DNA from: Parietichytrium sp. I65-24A
Lineage: Eukaryota; Sar; Bigyra; Thraustochytrida; Thraustochytriidae
Length of the DNA stretch: 64,000 bases
Direction of reading: 5' to 3'
NCBI GenBank assembly: GCA_012862575.1
Contig: BLSF01000001.1
Span: forward strand, 992,001 to 1,056,000
In this document: piece after piece, positions 50,201 to 63,823 of the stretch
Layout: each line of letters opens with the position of its first letter
Position numbering within the stretch: the stretch's first letter is position 1
The notes under the pieces: generated by a model
Seen by the model: only the letters and a program-made list of their open reading frames with translations
Told to the model about the DNA's origin: nothing
The model's database searches: none
Program-made: the position numbers and the translations under genes

Positions 50201-53200
50201 TTAGATTTCGAGGTCATCGTCGCTCCAACCCCCCTTGCTCTTAGCGCTCTGATCTCCATCGCTTAGATGACCCGAGTTTTGGGTGAGATTGAGGCTTTCG
50301 TCGCCTTCCCAGCCGTCCAAGTTGCCATCTTCATTCGCATGAGAGAGCGAAGGCTTCGAGTCCGCCAAGGGCTCCTCACTCTCGATGAATCCATCGAATC
50401 CTTCAGTTTGTTCTGCACCTGCATCGTGGTCTACCACAAGAGACTGTGCTTGCTCGAACGCTGGGACAGATGTCTCCCCGACAGCATCAATCTCGTTCTC
50501 GGTAAAGCTGAGGCCGCCATCGCTATTCCATCCATCTTGAGCAGAAGACTCATCTTCGTGTTCGTAAATTCCCGGACTTAAAGCTCCAGAACTGTGCAAC
50601 ACCTCGTCCGCAACAGATGCCGAACTCAGAGTCGAAAGCTGAGCCCCCCTTGTTTCAGAGTCTGGACTGCCTTCGGTATGGCCCTGTCGAACAAGAGGAG
50701 AAGCCCGGGCCCTCTCCGCCAGCTCATCTGACTCTTGGGCAGACTCGCCTGCTTCCGCTTGAAACGTGAATCTCTGACCGGTCTCATCGCGATCAGGTTC
50801 GTGAGCAGACTCCCCAACGTGCTGCGAAGCTGCTGCAAGTGACATGCCTTCCCGTGAATCTGTTTCAGAGCTGGGCTGTAGATTATGAAATTCGCGTGGG
50901 TGCTCTCCTGCAGGTCCTTGGTCCTGGCCTTCGAGTTCGTGTTCGTCGGCTCCTTCTCGCCTGTCATTTGCGTGCTGGCCGTGATCCAAGCTCTCTTCGG
51001 CGCCCTTCTCTTCATTTACATTAAACTCGTCAACCTCAAGATCGTCGTCCTCCCAACCGGCACCAAGCTCGCTCGAAGCTGTCGGCGAGCCCTGGAGCTG
51101 TGCCCCATGAAACTCCGCACCCTCCTCTTGCGAATCACCACCTGCTTGGTCCGGGATAGCGCGACCGAGCGCATCTCTAGCGTCCCAATTAAACGTCGGC
51201 TCACTACCTGGCTCCCCTTGTGCTTGACTTTGTAACTGAGGGTCCAAGAAAGCTGAAGGCTCATGAAACTGGACCCCAGCTTCATCTCCAACCGTGTTGG
51301 AGCTTGCATGAAGAGAACCTAAGCTCTCTGCCAAACCTTCGTGGAGTACAGGGTTCTGTTCGAGATATTCAGAAGCAGCGGCATTGTACGCTGGAAGAGT
51401 GGCGTCTTCGTCTCCGATACTTCCTATTTGATGAGATGAATTACCTTCCTCGCGCACCGCGGAAGGCTTTTCGGCGCCTTCTTCGACCGCATCGCCCCGG
51501 GCTTGATTTTCGCTCAGAAGCTGCCTGGCAGATGCGAAATGATTTGTACCAAGTGAACTTTCTTCAACAGCGTTCGGAGAAGACTGCATGAGCTCCCCAC
51601 CAGCCTGCGCCCCTGTACCTACTCCATGACCATCACTCTGATTTCCTTCACCAGCCGTCGCGGAGGCAGAGTACTCCGAGTCCCTCGGCGGCAACATGCA
51701 GGCAGTATCTGTCTCGTCCGGTACATCTTCCTCGAGGGCGCCAGCATCGTCCCAGCCTGAGACATGGTCAATGTCCTCGTACTCGTCAACACCTTCGGCT
51801 ACCGTCACATCTCGATTTTGAGTAGCTCTTGGGCCGGAGTCGGCCCCATCGGCCACAGGATGGGCAGCTTCGTATGCGTCAAGCTCATCCAAGCCATCGT
51901 TTGCCCACTCTTCCGCAGCGTCACCCTCGTCGATTCCGTTGTCCTCCCAGCCTTGACCCTCATCGACCTCGTCAGGCAAGTCTTTCGGCTCTGAAGGAAG
52001 GCCACCTTCGTCCAATTCATCGCTTTCCCAGCCCCCTCCTTCTACTTGCTCGTCAAAGTCGTGGTCAACCTCATCAAGGGCCACAGAATCGGCTATAACG
52101 TCCACCTCATGTTCAGAATTTATGTTGTTTCCTACCTCGCCTGCCACAGTGGTATATTGTGCACCTGCATCTGTTTCGACATAGGTTCCATCATCCAAGT
52201 CACCAGCTTCCCAGCCCTCCGGTTCGCCCAGCGCTTGGCCCTCACCTGCAGTCGCAGCGTCGGAGCGTTCGGGGGAATATAATGTTTCATTGTTCTCAAA
52301 ACCGTCTAGTTCTTCGCTGCCAGCCCAGCCATCATGTCCTGTGAGCTGGGCTAAATTGCTGGCTGCAGAAGCCTCTGTTTCGTCCAGGCCATCATCTTCC
52401 CACCCCTCAGCTTCGCTCCCCTCTTGAACGTCGGAGGTCATGGTACCAGGTTTGGACTCGCCGGCAGCCCCTGGAGGGTCGCCGTGTTCAGCAGAATGCG
52501 CTTGATCGTTAATTGTAACGCTGCCAAGATCATCCTCATCCCCCCAGCCGTCGCCGGCCGTGGGATCCACCTCAGTATCGTTTGCAGGTGCCTTCGATTC
52601 TATCCGGCCATAGGTCTCCCACTCCTCAACTTCGTTCAATCCCAGGTCATCTTCGTCCCAGACGGATTGGCCTTCGACAGTGTCAATCTGATTGTTACCA
52701 AGTCTCTCGCTCCCTTTCCAGCCATCTCCGGTGGATGGAGACTTGTTGGGACTATCAAAGGCGGCGTTCGCAATGTGCTCAGACGAATCGTGTACAGGGA
52801 CCTCTGCTGAGTCTATGCCGTCATTTTCCCAGCTTTCAACCTCGCTCAATCCTTGCTCGTCTTCACGCAAGGTGCCCGAGTTAGCGTGAGCTTTCGTGGC
52901 AATGTCGTTTTCACCAAGCTCATTGCCACCTTCAGCAGGCGGAACCTCGACAATATCTTCAGAAAGGCTGTCATCTCCCCAGCCCTCAAAATCGTCCGAT
53001 TTCTGGGAGTCTTCGTTGATTATATCTGGTGAAGCGGGGCGTTCGGAAGGACAGGCTTGGTGAGCATCAAGTGCATCTTGTCCAACCGTGGTGTCAAACA
53101 CGTCGGGTTGATCGATATCCACACAGTCCTCCTCAGCGAAATGTTGGGCATCAGCTTCACGCTCTGGAAACTTTGGCTCATCCAGATTGTCGTTCTCCCA

Positions 53201-56060
53201 TCCAGTTGCTTCGGGCGACTCCTGAGCTCCGCCGCTCACCTCATCGCTCAAACCGTGGTCCTCCCAGCCCTCAGCGTCACTTGACCTTTCGTGGACTGCA
53301 TCGGTGGGAACATGGCCATCCTTTTCTGCTGTGTCCGTTGTCTTGATATCACCGAGCTCATCACTGCCCCTCCAGCCATCTTCTGCGGGAGGTTGGGCTG
53401 GGATGCACGCATCATGCTCAGATAGCCCCGGTTTCTTCACGCCTCCAGCTTCCTCTGGGGCCAAACTGTATTGATCCAAAGTGTTTGAAGTAGTCGAAAA
53501 TTCGGCAGCGTCTGTCAGCCCACTATTTGACTTGAGATCCACATCATTTCCGCCGTCCCAAGCATTTTCCGCCGTGGCTTGAATTTCGCTTCCGACGTTT
53601 GAAATTGCTGCGTCGTTCGCATCATCATCCTCTGAAGTAGCGTTCAACTTTTGAGCACTTCCATCCGCCGAATTTTCGTTTATTGCTTCTGTGGACTGTG
53701 TCTCGTGGCCGTCCTCGGGAACTGGGGATTGGCCAAGACTATCGTCTTCCCATCCGACGTCAGAATTATTCCCCCGGTCTCCTCCATCTAAAGGATCTGG
53801 CGCAATTTGTTGTTCTACTGGAACGCTATGATCCATGTCGCTGGGTTCATTCTCCTCCGTCGTACTCTGAGCACTGAGGTGAGACTCAGCATCCAGGCTG
53901 TGGTTCTCCCATCCCCCACCAACATTCATTTCAAGCGGTACACCCAGAGCTTCCACAGCTGAACTTTCAGCAGCCGATTCGTCGCCATGATCATCATCGG
54001 CCCCCCAGCCGTCTTCTGCGGTGCGATCAAGTGCCTTGCTTACATCGAAGCCTGACATGTCACCCAAGTCCTCATTTTCCGAACCCTTGGCTCCCTTCTG
54101 CCCCTCATCCGACTCTATAAAAGTAACTCGAGCGCCATCATTGTCCTCGGCAAACTCTTTCGGGTTTTCATCAGCAACGTTGTCATCGACTCCGGGACCG
54201 TCTCTGAATACAGGCGAGGCGGAGTCATCGATGAGCGGCCTTTCGACGTGCTTCAGCCCATCTTCGTTCCAACCTTCAGTTTGATTTGGTGTCACATGAC
54301 CTTCCTCAGCTGCTCCAGACGCATCATCACCATTAAAGCCATCTTTTGCAACGGACTGAGCATCAGAATTTGCTTCGGGAAATATGTGATCATCCAAACC
54401 ATCGCTCCCCCATCCTTCGTCCTCCTTATTGTCCTGATCGCCGCGTTCTGCTTCGTTGAAAGCAATTGAATCTCCAACGGTTGAACTCTCAACATGCGCC
54501 TCATCACCAAGGCCGCGACTGGCCTCCCAACCATGTTCTGCTGTGTGCCCAGTAGAAACGTTCGCAATAGGATTCGACGGCAGCGCCTCCACACCGGCGC
54601 TTTCTAGATCTTCAACTTCCGTCTGACCCTGGTCGTCTTTAACAACAGCGATTGGAAGGTCCTTGCCCTCGGAAAGCTCTTCCTGTTTACCGACTTCAAA
54701 ACCAGTGTCGACTCCCCATCCATCGCCAGATGTCAAATTGCTTGCTTCGCCCACTCCATTGTTTTCAGCTTCAGTGGGTCCAACATTACCAATCTCTGGC
54801 TCGACATAAAGGCTATTGTCACCCCCACCGGGCTCTTCTCCGTCTCGCCAGCCATCTTCCGTGTTATTCTGATCAGGAGAGCCGACCTCGAATTGGAGGC
54901 CATCGTCTACCACATCTCCATCTTCCATCAACTTCTGGTCGCCGTTGTTCATCTCATTCGATGCGCTAAGACCTTCAGCCGTAGAGCTCTCAACGACGAC
55001 GTCATCGTCAAGGTCGTCGTCAGTGTTTTCCCAACCATCTTGCGCAGTGCGATCAATGGCGAGGTTTCCATTGATACCAGATATCTCATCGATGCCATCG
55101 TTTTCCCAACCTTCGGGTCCAACTTGGCCCTCGCCAGTTTCGACAGAAGTGACTATACCATCATTTCTGTCCTCGGTTGATTCTTTCGAGTTGCCGTCGA
55201 TAATATCGTCGTCTATTCCCCAGCCATCGTTGGGATCGGGCAACGCCAAACCTCCATTCTTCAGACCCTCTGCTTTGTCCATCTCGTCATTAACCCAGCC
55301 TTCGCCGCTCCCCGGTTGTCTTTGCTCGTGCTTATCGACAGGGTCAACTCCGCTGTCGCCATCGAGGCTTCCAATTTCGAAGTCCTGGCCCCAATCATCT
55401 TGTGCGACAGGTTGACCACTCACACCGACTTCGGAATCTGCTGATTCGCCAATACTGACGCTCTTTCTTTCCTCAGCATCGTCAGCACCGTCTTGGGCCG
55501 CATTCTCAGCCAAAGCCGCTGAAGGTTCTGAAACATCGGCGAGATCATCCAAAGCATCATCATCCCAACCCTCAGATGGGCCTACGTTGCCGTTCTGATG
55601 TAGGGGCGTTTCTGAGATATGCGAATCAGTTTCCGAACGAGCACTAGTCTCATCAAACTGCACATCCTCTTGCACAACAGGTAGAGGGGAGCTTGACGAT
55701 GGAAAATCGGATGATTCGAAGTTGAGATCTTCGTCCTCCCAATTTGACGCGATGGAGTCTTGCGGCTTGCTTATTGCTTCGAGATGAGCTGACGACGTTC
55801 GGCGATCCTCAAAAGACATCTCCTCTACCACTTCCTCAATGTGCAAGTTCCGGTTCAACGTGGAGTTGGGAGAAGCCGTCAGCCCCCCATCATCGTCATC
55901 GGTGTGATAGCCCCTGGCCTCCGATGTTGCCACGACGTTTGCCCCTGCTCCACTTGCAGCAAAAGATGAGCTGCTTGGCTCAACAGTTGCTTCTTCATCA
56001 AGAACACCAAGGTCATCGTCGACGTCCCACCCTGTGGACGAGCCATCCCGTCGGGAGCTG
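50201..56060 (-). repeat. About 40 degenerate Trp-acidic motif repeats in the NBAS tail
   Basis: Encoded repeats of the form (E/D)GW-x-x-D-x-L-(D/G)-(E/D), spaced about 50 residues. Examples: EGWDDDALDD, DGWGIDDDI, EGWENDGIDE, DGWRGSDELGD, EGWEDHGLSDE, GGWESDELDE, and the last residues GGWSDDDLEI. Nearly every Trp in the tail lies in such a motif. The DNA units have diverged well, so this is an old expansion and not an assembly artefact. Confidence 0.9.
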
Positions 56061-59000
56061 GAAGAAGTGGGACTTTTGTGGATTTCTCCATTGTCTTCAA
56101 TTTGAGAGATCGTCGATGGAATTCTTTTCAGCAGATCATCGCAAGGAAGCTCAGGGCTCCAGTCCTGGTTGACGGCGTTTGGCGAGTGTAGGGGAACGTC
56201 CCCTTGCCCACTCCAGCTGTCCCAGTCCTTCTCTTGAGACGGAAAAGATCTCGCCGAATCTGACGGCGCCGTCCGCAGCGATGCTGTAGGCGGGGTCTGT
56301 AGTTTGCTTAGCGCTACTTGAGCTAGTTCCACACACGACGCCCAACCACTTCCCTGGCGAGATTCCTGAGCACTGCTGAGAATTGATGCCTTGAGTAAAG
56401 AAGACCAAGACGAACCTCTTCCGAGAATTGGATGCAGGCGGTGAAGCTTTTGATTAACATAGTCTGCGTCAAGGAGTTTGTGCTCAGCAACAAGAACCAA
56501 GATCAGATACGAAGGACTCCAGCAGAATGGGTAATCTCCTGAGTCGACCGAGATACTAGTTTCCACAAGGTTTTGTTTGAAAAGGGGAGGGAGTCTGCAC
56601 CATACGGCACCAATGTCAACGGCTGAGAGGAGCAGCAAGTAAAGCTCGGGGTCATGATTTGATATTGGAACTGCCGTGGCAGTGTAATCCCGAACTTGAG
56701 AGTAGCACGAGAATAGCCCAAATTTCAAGGCACGCTGCGCCAAATCTTTGCTCTCGAGCTCTTTCGTGAGCGCCATTTCAGCTTCCAAAGAAAGAAGGAC
56801 CACTTCAGCCGTGTAGCGAATTCCAAGGAACTGATCTCCCTCAACGGAGGCGTCCTCGCAAAGAATGGCATGAAAAAGATTCCTCCACTCTTCCTGAAAC
56901 GAAGAAACACTAAGCGATGACTCGCGCTCGCTCGAGCCCTCGAGATGTAGCCTTTGTCCAAGGAAGCTATCTTGGGCGTATAAGGCGTGCGCTCGAACTT
57001 CTTCGGAGAAATCCACGTTGAACAAGTGCCCCCCAACACCTTCCCACAAACAAAGTACTTTGGCAAGCCCAATTCTGCTACCTGATGGTGGCAAGCCGAT
57101 TCGTTCAAGTAACGCTTTTCGCTCATCAAAATTCGACATTTTGCTCGGAGACACCATTTTGGCGATGTCTTTGCCCCAGTACGTCTCTATCAGCTCGATT
57201 GCAATCAGATCCTGTTCAAGACATTCATCGCCAGCCTGATCGAGTCCGGAAGTGCGGATAGCACGCAGTGCAGCAACTTTGATTTCATTTGATATTTGTC
57301 CGTGCGCTGCTTCCCGAAGTGCCTGTAGCATGTCCTCACCAACAGCTCTTTCAGATTGGCTATCAATCATAATAGATATTTTGGAGGTGAGGCTCGGAAG
57401 TCGAGTGCTGTACAGCTCCTCGTCGCGGAGAACATCACCAAGTACATCCATGTAAATCTGGCGAGGGTCAAACACCACCTCTGGAGTTGAAAAGGATGGC
57501 GCCAAGGTATTGCAAACTTGAAAGACCAGGTCCACGTCGACATGTGGGGCGTCTGCAAGCAAGCGAAGCACGCGGCAAATTGCTTCCGGTTCACCTTCCG
57601 TCGACTCAAAGTCATTCAGGATGTCGGTCAAGGTGGCATCGATCTCCAAGTTCTGGAACAGAAATGACACCGTCTCAACAAACGCTGCTGCTTTGTCGTG
57701 CTCCAGGAGCAGGTCTTCCGAGGTGTCAGAAGATTTTGTGATAACGGCCCGGCAGAGATTTACGATTTTTGACCTGAGATCAATCTCTAGCAACCGTCGA
57801 CTGCCTCCGCAGAATGCTGCGCTCTGGGCAAGCTGGACCGCATCCTGTGCTTTCAAATTGGGGATCAAAGGCTCCACTTGAGCTGCAAAAAGCTGACGAC
57901 TGGCCCTTGCCACGGACCGCGGAATATCAGTCAAGCATTTCGGTCTCCCGTCAGTAGCAGGGCTTACGACTTCACTCTCCGATGCAAATTTGAGCTTCAA
58001 AGTATACAGAAGTGAGTCTAGTAATAACTGGCTCGGGCGTATCTTTGGCTCCACATCGCACTGCTTGGCAACGACCTTTGCAACTGAAATAGCATTGTCC
58101 TTGTTCATATGACGAACGACTTCCAAAATTGCGTCTTGAACATCAAGCTCGCCGCAATGAGACACTCCGGCCGGGAACACAGAAACCACTTCCTCTTGCA
58201 ATACTCCAGAAAACTCATCATGTGAGGCACTCTCGAGTGCGAGATGCCAAGGGTTCCTAAGCAGCTTTTTGGCGTCCATGTGGAGACCGATCTTTTCCAG
58301 TCGAAGAAGAAATTTTCGCCGTTCCTTGAATGCCTCAAACATACTCTTTGACTCAGCGGAGTTTTGCAGCGCTTTCTTCAGCACCTCCGAGAGAAGCTTC
58401 TCAACGAGCATTAATCGACGGTAATTGCTTCCTGCCAAATCATATCCCCAGGTACTGACACTAAGCTTCACAACAAGTCTCGCAAGAACATGGAGATCGT
58501 CACTCTCCAACAAATTTCGTGTCAACGGGCAATTGCGAACGACGAATGGATCTAACTCGTTCTCGGTCATCAGTTTAGAATCAGAAGAAATGACCCCGGA
58601 CAGATAGGCGATGTATACATCAGGCAAATAAACTTGGTGCTCCGCCGCGGCGTCAACGACTCCTTGCCAACGTGTATCGCCCTCGAGATTCCGTTCCATT
58701 CGATCTCCGAGCTCGTGGGCTGCGGAACAGAGCACTTGCTGACGATAATCCGAGTCGACTCCGAATTTGGCTACATCGAGGTGCGGGAACACCTGCTGAA
58801 GCTTTTGGCCCTGAAACAAAGCAGCGCTTTCCTCGGCCACCTTATCAAGAAATGGAGAAAGGGTTGAGTTAAGCGGTACTGCTCCTGACGCTTGGGCTGC
58901 CGAGAGAACTCTCAACAGGGCGGACGCCGAGAGCGACAGCACATCGACGTCTGATGTGTCGGAGGTTGATGCAAAGAAGAGAGCGAAAGCTTGTATCATA

Positions 59001-62000
59001 ACGTGCAGAACTTGAGAGTGCTGCTGCTGCTCTTTCTCTTTGTGTTGTAATTCCTCGAGCAATTTGTGATAGCCGGTCTGCAGAAGCTGATGCGAAGCTT
59101 CGTCGGGGCTGGCAAGGACGTCCGCGATGAGAAGAGCAGCCACATCAGGGTTACTAAGAGATTCCGCAAGCGCCCAGGACACAGTTTCATCAGCGCTGAT
59201 GATGCCTTTTCGGGCCTTTGCTCGCATTGACCAAAGATCAACGTCCAGTACTCTGGCACCAATATCAGGCTCTGCTCGCTTGGAGTTGTAATTCGCATTT
59301 TGAACAAATGAAAGACTTTCTGGCAAATCAAAAGCGGCACAGTGAATGAGGCTTAGCTCCGCAAATTTCTCCACGTCTTTGCCACCCGATTTCTCTATCG
59401 CTTCTGCCAACAAAAGGCAAGCATGACCGGTGTGCTCCTCAGCATCTCGCAATTGCACTCTCTTCTCGCTGGGTAGCGAGTTTTTGCTTTGCGAAAGGAT
59501 GTCCATCTTTTCCACCATGCTCTCGCAAATTGTTCTCGCAATGTCAAAATCGCTTTTCAGAATCGCGCTTTTTACAACATTTAAGCGAACTCGAGCAATG
59601 GAGCCGATCCCCTGAATCCCGATGAGGGACGCTAAACGAAGGATTTTCGCATCGGGCTTCGCGTTGGCATTGATTGTATCAGACTTGTGGAAGCCTATCT
59701 TGTAGGCATCAGACTGACTCTCCAGCAAATGCTCCACGAGGCGTATTGGCGAATCTGATTTCATGTACAAGCGGACCTGCAATGGAACCATAGGAAAGTG
59801 AAACTCGTTCGCAAGCATGTCCACCACCTCAATTAAATTGCGTTCTTCCTGAACACGCGAGGAGGAGAACGGCAGCGCGCGAAGTGTCCGCTTCGCATAA
59901 TCCATTTCCCGGAAGGCGAAGTCATTAGCGCTGTTGAAGAACTCCTTCGAGATAGCCAACACGATTCCTTCAATCTGTTGGCGACTCAACACTGCGTCTG
60001 GGTCGTCCACGTCGATCACACTGATGATTTCGTGCGCCAGGTCAAATTGAGCGGCGCGGAGCAAGTATATAAGAGTGTATTTAGTACAAAACCTGTCCGA
60101 AAGAAACCCAAACGCCTTGTACTTCATTTCCCAGACCAAATGAATAATTTCTTCCCAGAATGCTTGCTTCAACCCCTGCTCAGAGTTTCGCGATGTTGCG
60201 TTTGGACGGCTCTCGTGATTTCCCGAGTTCGCGCTTGTCTTGAACCATTCTGCAGCGTCCACCCCTAAGGCTCGTTGAAGTACAGCGAGTACGAGACCTT
60301 TGCCTTTGTCTTCCCGCCTCCCGCTTCCGGGCACAGCTTCAAGAAGAACAGAGTCACCGCTGCTAATTCCAGTTGGCTCAGTGGCTGCAAGCGAAGCATC
60401 GTCGTCTTCGCCACTAGCTTCGCTCTCCATGTGGAAACTTAGTGCAGGATCCGCTCTTCCAAGCACGAGGTCATCCGCGATGGTTTCTACATTGGGAACA
60501 TGCTTGCGCTTTTTCATCGATGCGAGCTTCTTTTGCTCGTATTCTTTGCAGCACTCGATAAATGTCTGCATTGGTACAGCCAAGTTCAGACGCGCGAGCT
60601 CCGAATTCACGGTCAGGTGGCCGTCAAGGACCTCAACTCGATCTTGAAGCAGAGCGAGAGCTTTTAACTTGCTTTCCAGGTGTGGAATTCTTGCCGGAAG
60701 AGACTCAAAAATTCTGTCCATCGCAGCCAAGGAGGGTTTGGTGGCCGATGGGCAACTGTATATGCATGCCAAGGAAATTTCAATCAAAGCTTGCGGCATT
60801 GGAATGATTCGCTGACTCGTTTCCAAACCTTGGGGTCGACTTTGGTGGATAATTTCGGCGCAGAACTGTATTCCTTCTTCCGCTTTTTCTAGATTCCATT
60901 CCTCCTCTGACAACGCGTCGTCGAGAATATCATCCAAGGAGGATTCCAGTGGGTCAATAATGCCACGCGCTTTAGACACCATGAGATATCTCAGGTTAGC
61001 AATCCACTGGACCGTCGATTCCTCACTGTCGTAAAGAGGTATCAATCGGTTGGAAAGCACCTTGACAGCATTATCAGCGTTGAGATCTTGAGCGAGCACG
61101 CACATCTGTTCAAAATCCGTCATTTGTTCCCACACACAAAGCTGAATAGCATCGCTCAGTCCGCAACGATAGATTAAGCGGGACAAAGAGGCGGCGGAGC
61201 TTCGAAGATGTTCCAGATCTCGCAACGATTCGCACAAGGTACCGAACGCACTGTCATCTGGCGGAGCAGGCCCATCAACGAGAGAGAGAGGACTCACCAG
61301 TCTGAACTTTGCGCATTCCAACAACTCGAGCGAGGCGTCAAGCTGACCACTCAATTGATCAATGGCTCTGGCTCTGCCATGGTACCAGGTGATGATACGT
61401 TGCGCTGAAAAGGTTTTATCTAACTTTGTGTGGTCACAAAAGGTACCATCCCAGGTGACCTGTTCACCTGCCTCAGAAGAGCAGAGCGCCAACAGAGGAA
61501 CAGCTTCTCCTTGTGACAAAACATGATATGAGAAATGCTCAGAGCTCTGAGCAATAGCGGGCGGTGATGCGGGCAAGATTTTCTCGTACTTTAGCGGGGA
61601 GAACGTTTCTGGTATGATTTCTAACAGCTCCAGGACACACGGCTCAAGCTCAAATGGAAAGTGCAGCAAGGCGGATTCGAGGCCCGTGAAGTTGCCGGAT
61701 GCTGCAAAATCAGTAGCCAAAGAGCGAGGATCAGATGTTCGAAAGCCGGCGAACTCAAACGCGTCAAATTTGGCTTGTTCAGCGAGACCTCTTCTACTCG
61801 CCATATAAACGTCAAGCTTGGCTTGGAGGGCCTCAAGCTGGCCCCTGACCCATCTTTCCCCTTTGGCATGCTGGCTCGCTCGCTTAGTACCGAGGTTTAT
61901 TAGAGCTCGCGTAGTCTCCTCAGACATTGCAACGTGGGTTAAACACTCGTTCACCACCCAGTTTGAGTCCTTTACTTTGGCGAGGTACAACTCTACAGTA

Positions 62001-63823
62001 TCGTTGTTGGCCGGGCTAGCAAGCCACTGAGCTTTGAGGATTGGCTCATCGTCTAGTCCAGAACCTTTGGCAAGGTCGTGTGCCTTGCTAAATTCTCCAC
62101 GATCAATCAAGTTTTCTAACAAGGAGGATGGCGACGCGTCATGTACCGCACGCAGGTTATATTTGCGAAGTAGTTTTTTGTTTCCCAAGACCACACAGCT
62201 TGTCGCAGTTGACGCAACCGCAGATGACGAGACATCAATCCACGAATGTCTGCAATCCAAGATAAACACTTTATGGTCAACATTTGTCTGTGGCGATGCG
62301 CCTGCCGAAAGATCATCGTCAGAGTTCAATGTAGCTGCCAAAGTTACAGGCCAGGAGAATGTTGGCAACCCAAATTCAGCGGACACGATTGAAGACTCCA
62401 AGTCCAAAACATGCGGCGCATCTTGACCCAACACACTGCTCACAATAACCCGGCCACCCTCTAGAGATACGGCGATTGCATCTTGAGACCACCAATCCAC
62501 ATCGAATATTTCGCATGAATCGTCATGACAAACAACTGAGTTGCCAAGGTCGGTGGGGATTTGCTGTTCATGCTCTCCTTCGGCACGAACTTGCAACCCA
62601 GAATGCGACACGGTCAATGCGCCGGACCATGTCAATGTCGCAATAAATTTGTATCCTGGGGACAGGGAAACTTTTTTAATTCTCGCAAGCTTGGGGATCG
62701 CAGATTCGCCATCGCTCAAGACCCAGCTGCTGCGCTTTGAAACCTCGTGTCCCGCAGGCATACGAAGAGGGACAGTCCGAAGAGTTTCGTAGAAAGGCTC
62801 CTGTTCTCCCAGCCGAACCATTATCAAGGCCTGATCGCAGCACAAGTACAACACGTCACTGCATGAGCTATGGGGTGATGCTTGCTGGAAATCGTTGCTC
62901 ACGGCATCGCTACTAAAATAAAAACATTTTCCAGAACTCCAATGCGATGGTCGCAGAGCGATAGCTGTAGCTTGAACTGAATTGGCTGCGCGCAGTTTGC
63001 AACTTAGAGGCGAATCTTTATGCCCGTAGCTCGGTGCCTCCACTGTCACACCACCGCTCTCCCCGAACGACACTGCAAGGCGGAGGATTGAACCCGTTTG
63101 GTACACAATCACGAGTTCTGAGGAGTGCGAAGCACTGACATGGTTGGGCGAGCGAAAGTGTAGTCCTACCACAGCCCCTCGGTTAGTCTCGGCATAAATA
63201 TGTTCCGCATGCGCCGTGGTCAACGCCCCGTTGCGATGAAGAGTGCAGACTACCACCCCATGAGCAGTGGCCACCGCTAAAAGCTTCTCCTTTGAATCCC
63301 ACGCCGCACATCCTGCGCCAACCCAAAGATGCTCGCTTGCTGTCGCTTCCTTCTGAAAGATTTTTTGCCTCGTTTGGCTTTTTATACAACACAGAAATGC
63401 CTGGCCACCTTGGGAATCAAAGACCGCGCAAAGCTTGCCCGATGGCGATGGAGCTAGTCGCCACACAATCTTTTCGATGGCAAAGTGATCTTCCTGGCCT
63501 CCCAAGAATGCTTGTTTAAGTTGAGCCAGACACGAATCTGCTTTGAGACCTTCTACAGGAATCTTCAGCTCTTGGGACGCCTTCGCAGCAAATTGAGCAT
63601 CTGCATCATCACTCCTTTCATGAAACAATTTCCCGCCGCAGTCCGGGAACCAGCTCTTCTCCAGCGGCTCGACCGCGCAACTGCATTACCACCAAGCCAT
63701 CGAGATCCAGCCAATAATCATTCACAAAAACATGTTAGATGTGCAAGAACATAAGGAAACCCTTCCTCCGTATCTTGCAAAACGGTCTCCTCGCCCCTGT
63801 GTAACTCACTAAGCTTTTGCCAT
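50201..63823 (-). CDS. NBAS/Sec39 orthologue with giant Trp-acidic tail, two exons (about 4,497 aa)
   Basis: NBAS (yeast Sec39) is part of the ER tethering complex with ZW10/Dsl1 and RINT1/Tip20 that receives COPI vesicles from the Golgi. The N-terminus (about 25-520) is a WD40-like propeller, with IVWRLAPSPSGKLCAVFDS aligning to human NBAS. The Sec39 region begins near residue 525 (ENLIDRGEFSKAHDLAKGSG and LAKVKDSNWVVNECL, again as in NBAS). The core ends near residue 2,480, close to the human length of 2,371. An acidic tail of about 2,000 residues follows with some 40 motifs such as EGWEDDGLDE. The large frame has no ATG near its start; I propose a 14-base first exon (63823-63810, ATG GCA AAA GCT TA) spliced at a GTGAGT to 63680, which keeps the frame. 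Coding identity is firm, the first exon tentative. Confidence 0.9.
63681..63809 (-). other. Proposed first intron of the NBAS gene
   Basis: Donor GTGAGT right after a 14-base exon, acceptor ending ATGCAG, 129 bases, phase 2. Joining gives MAKAYCAVEPLEKSW, which leads into the open frame. An in-frame TAA lies inside the intron, so some splice or other start is needed. Confidence 0.5.

Noticed and set aside
50201-56250. The Trp-acidic tail as an assembly artefact or a separate gene
   Set aside because: One open frame runs through core and tail with no stop. The repeats are well diverged in DNA, and no ATG with a promoter-like break separates the parts.
63615-63686. Short ATG-led frame overlapping the NBAS 5' region in another frame
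   Set aside because: Only about 22 codons. It crosses the proposed acceptor and has no resemblance to any protein. An upstream frame with a regulatory effect cannot be excluded, but I see no support.
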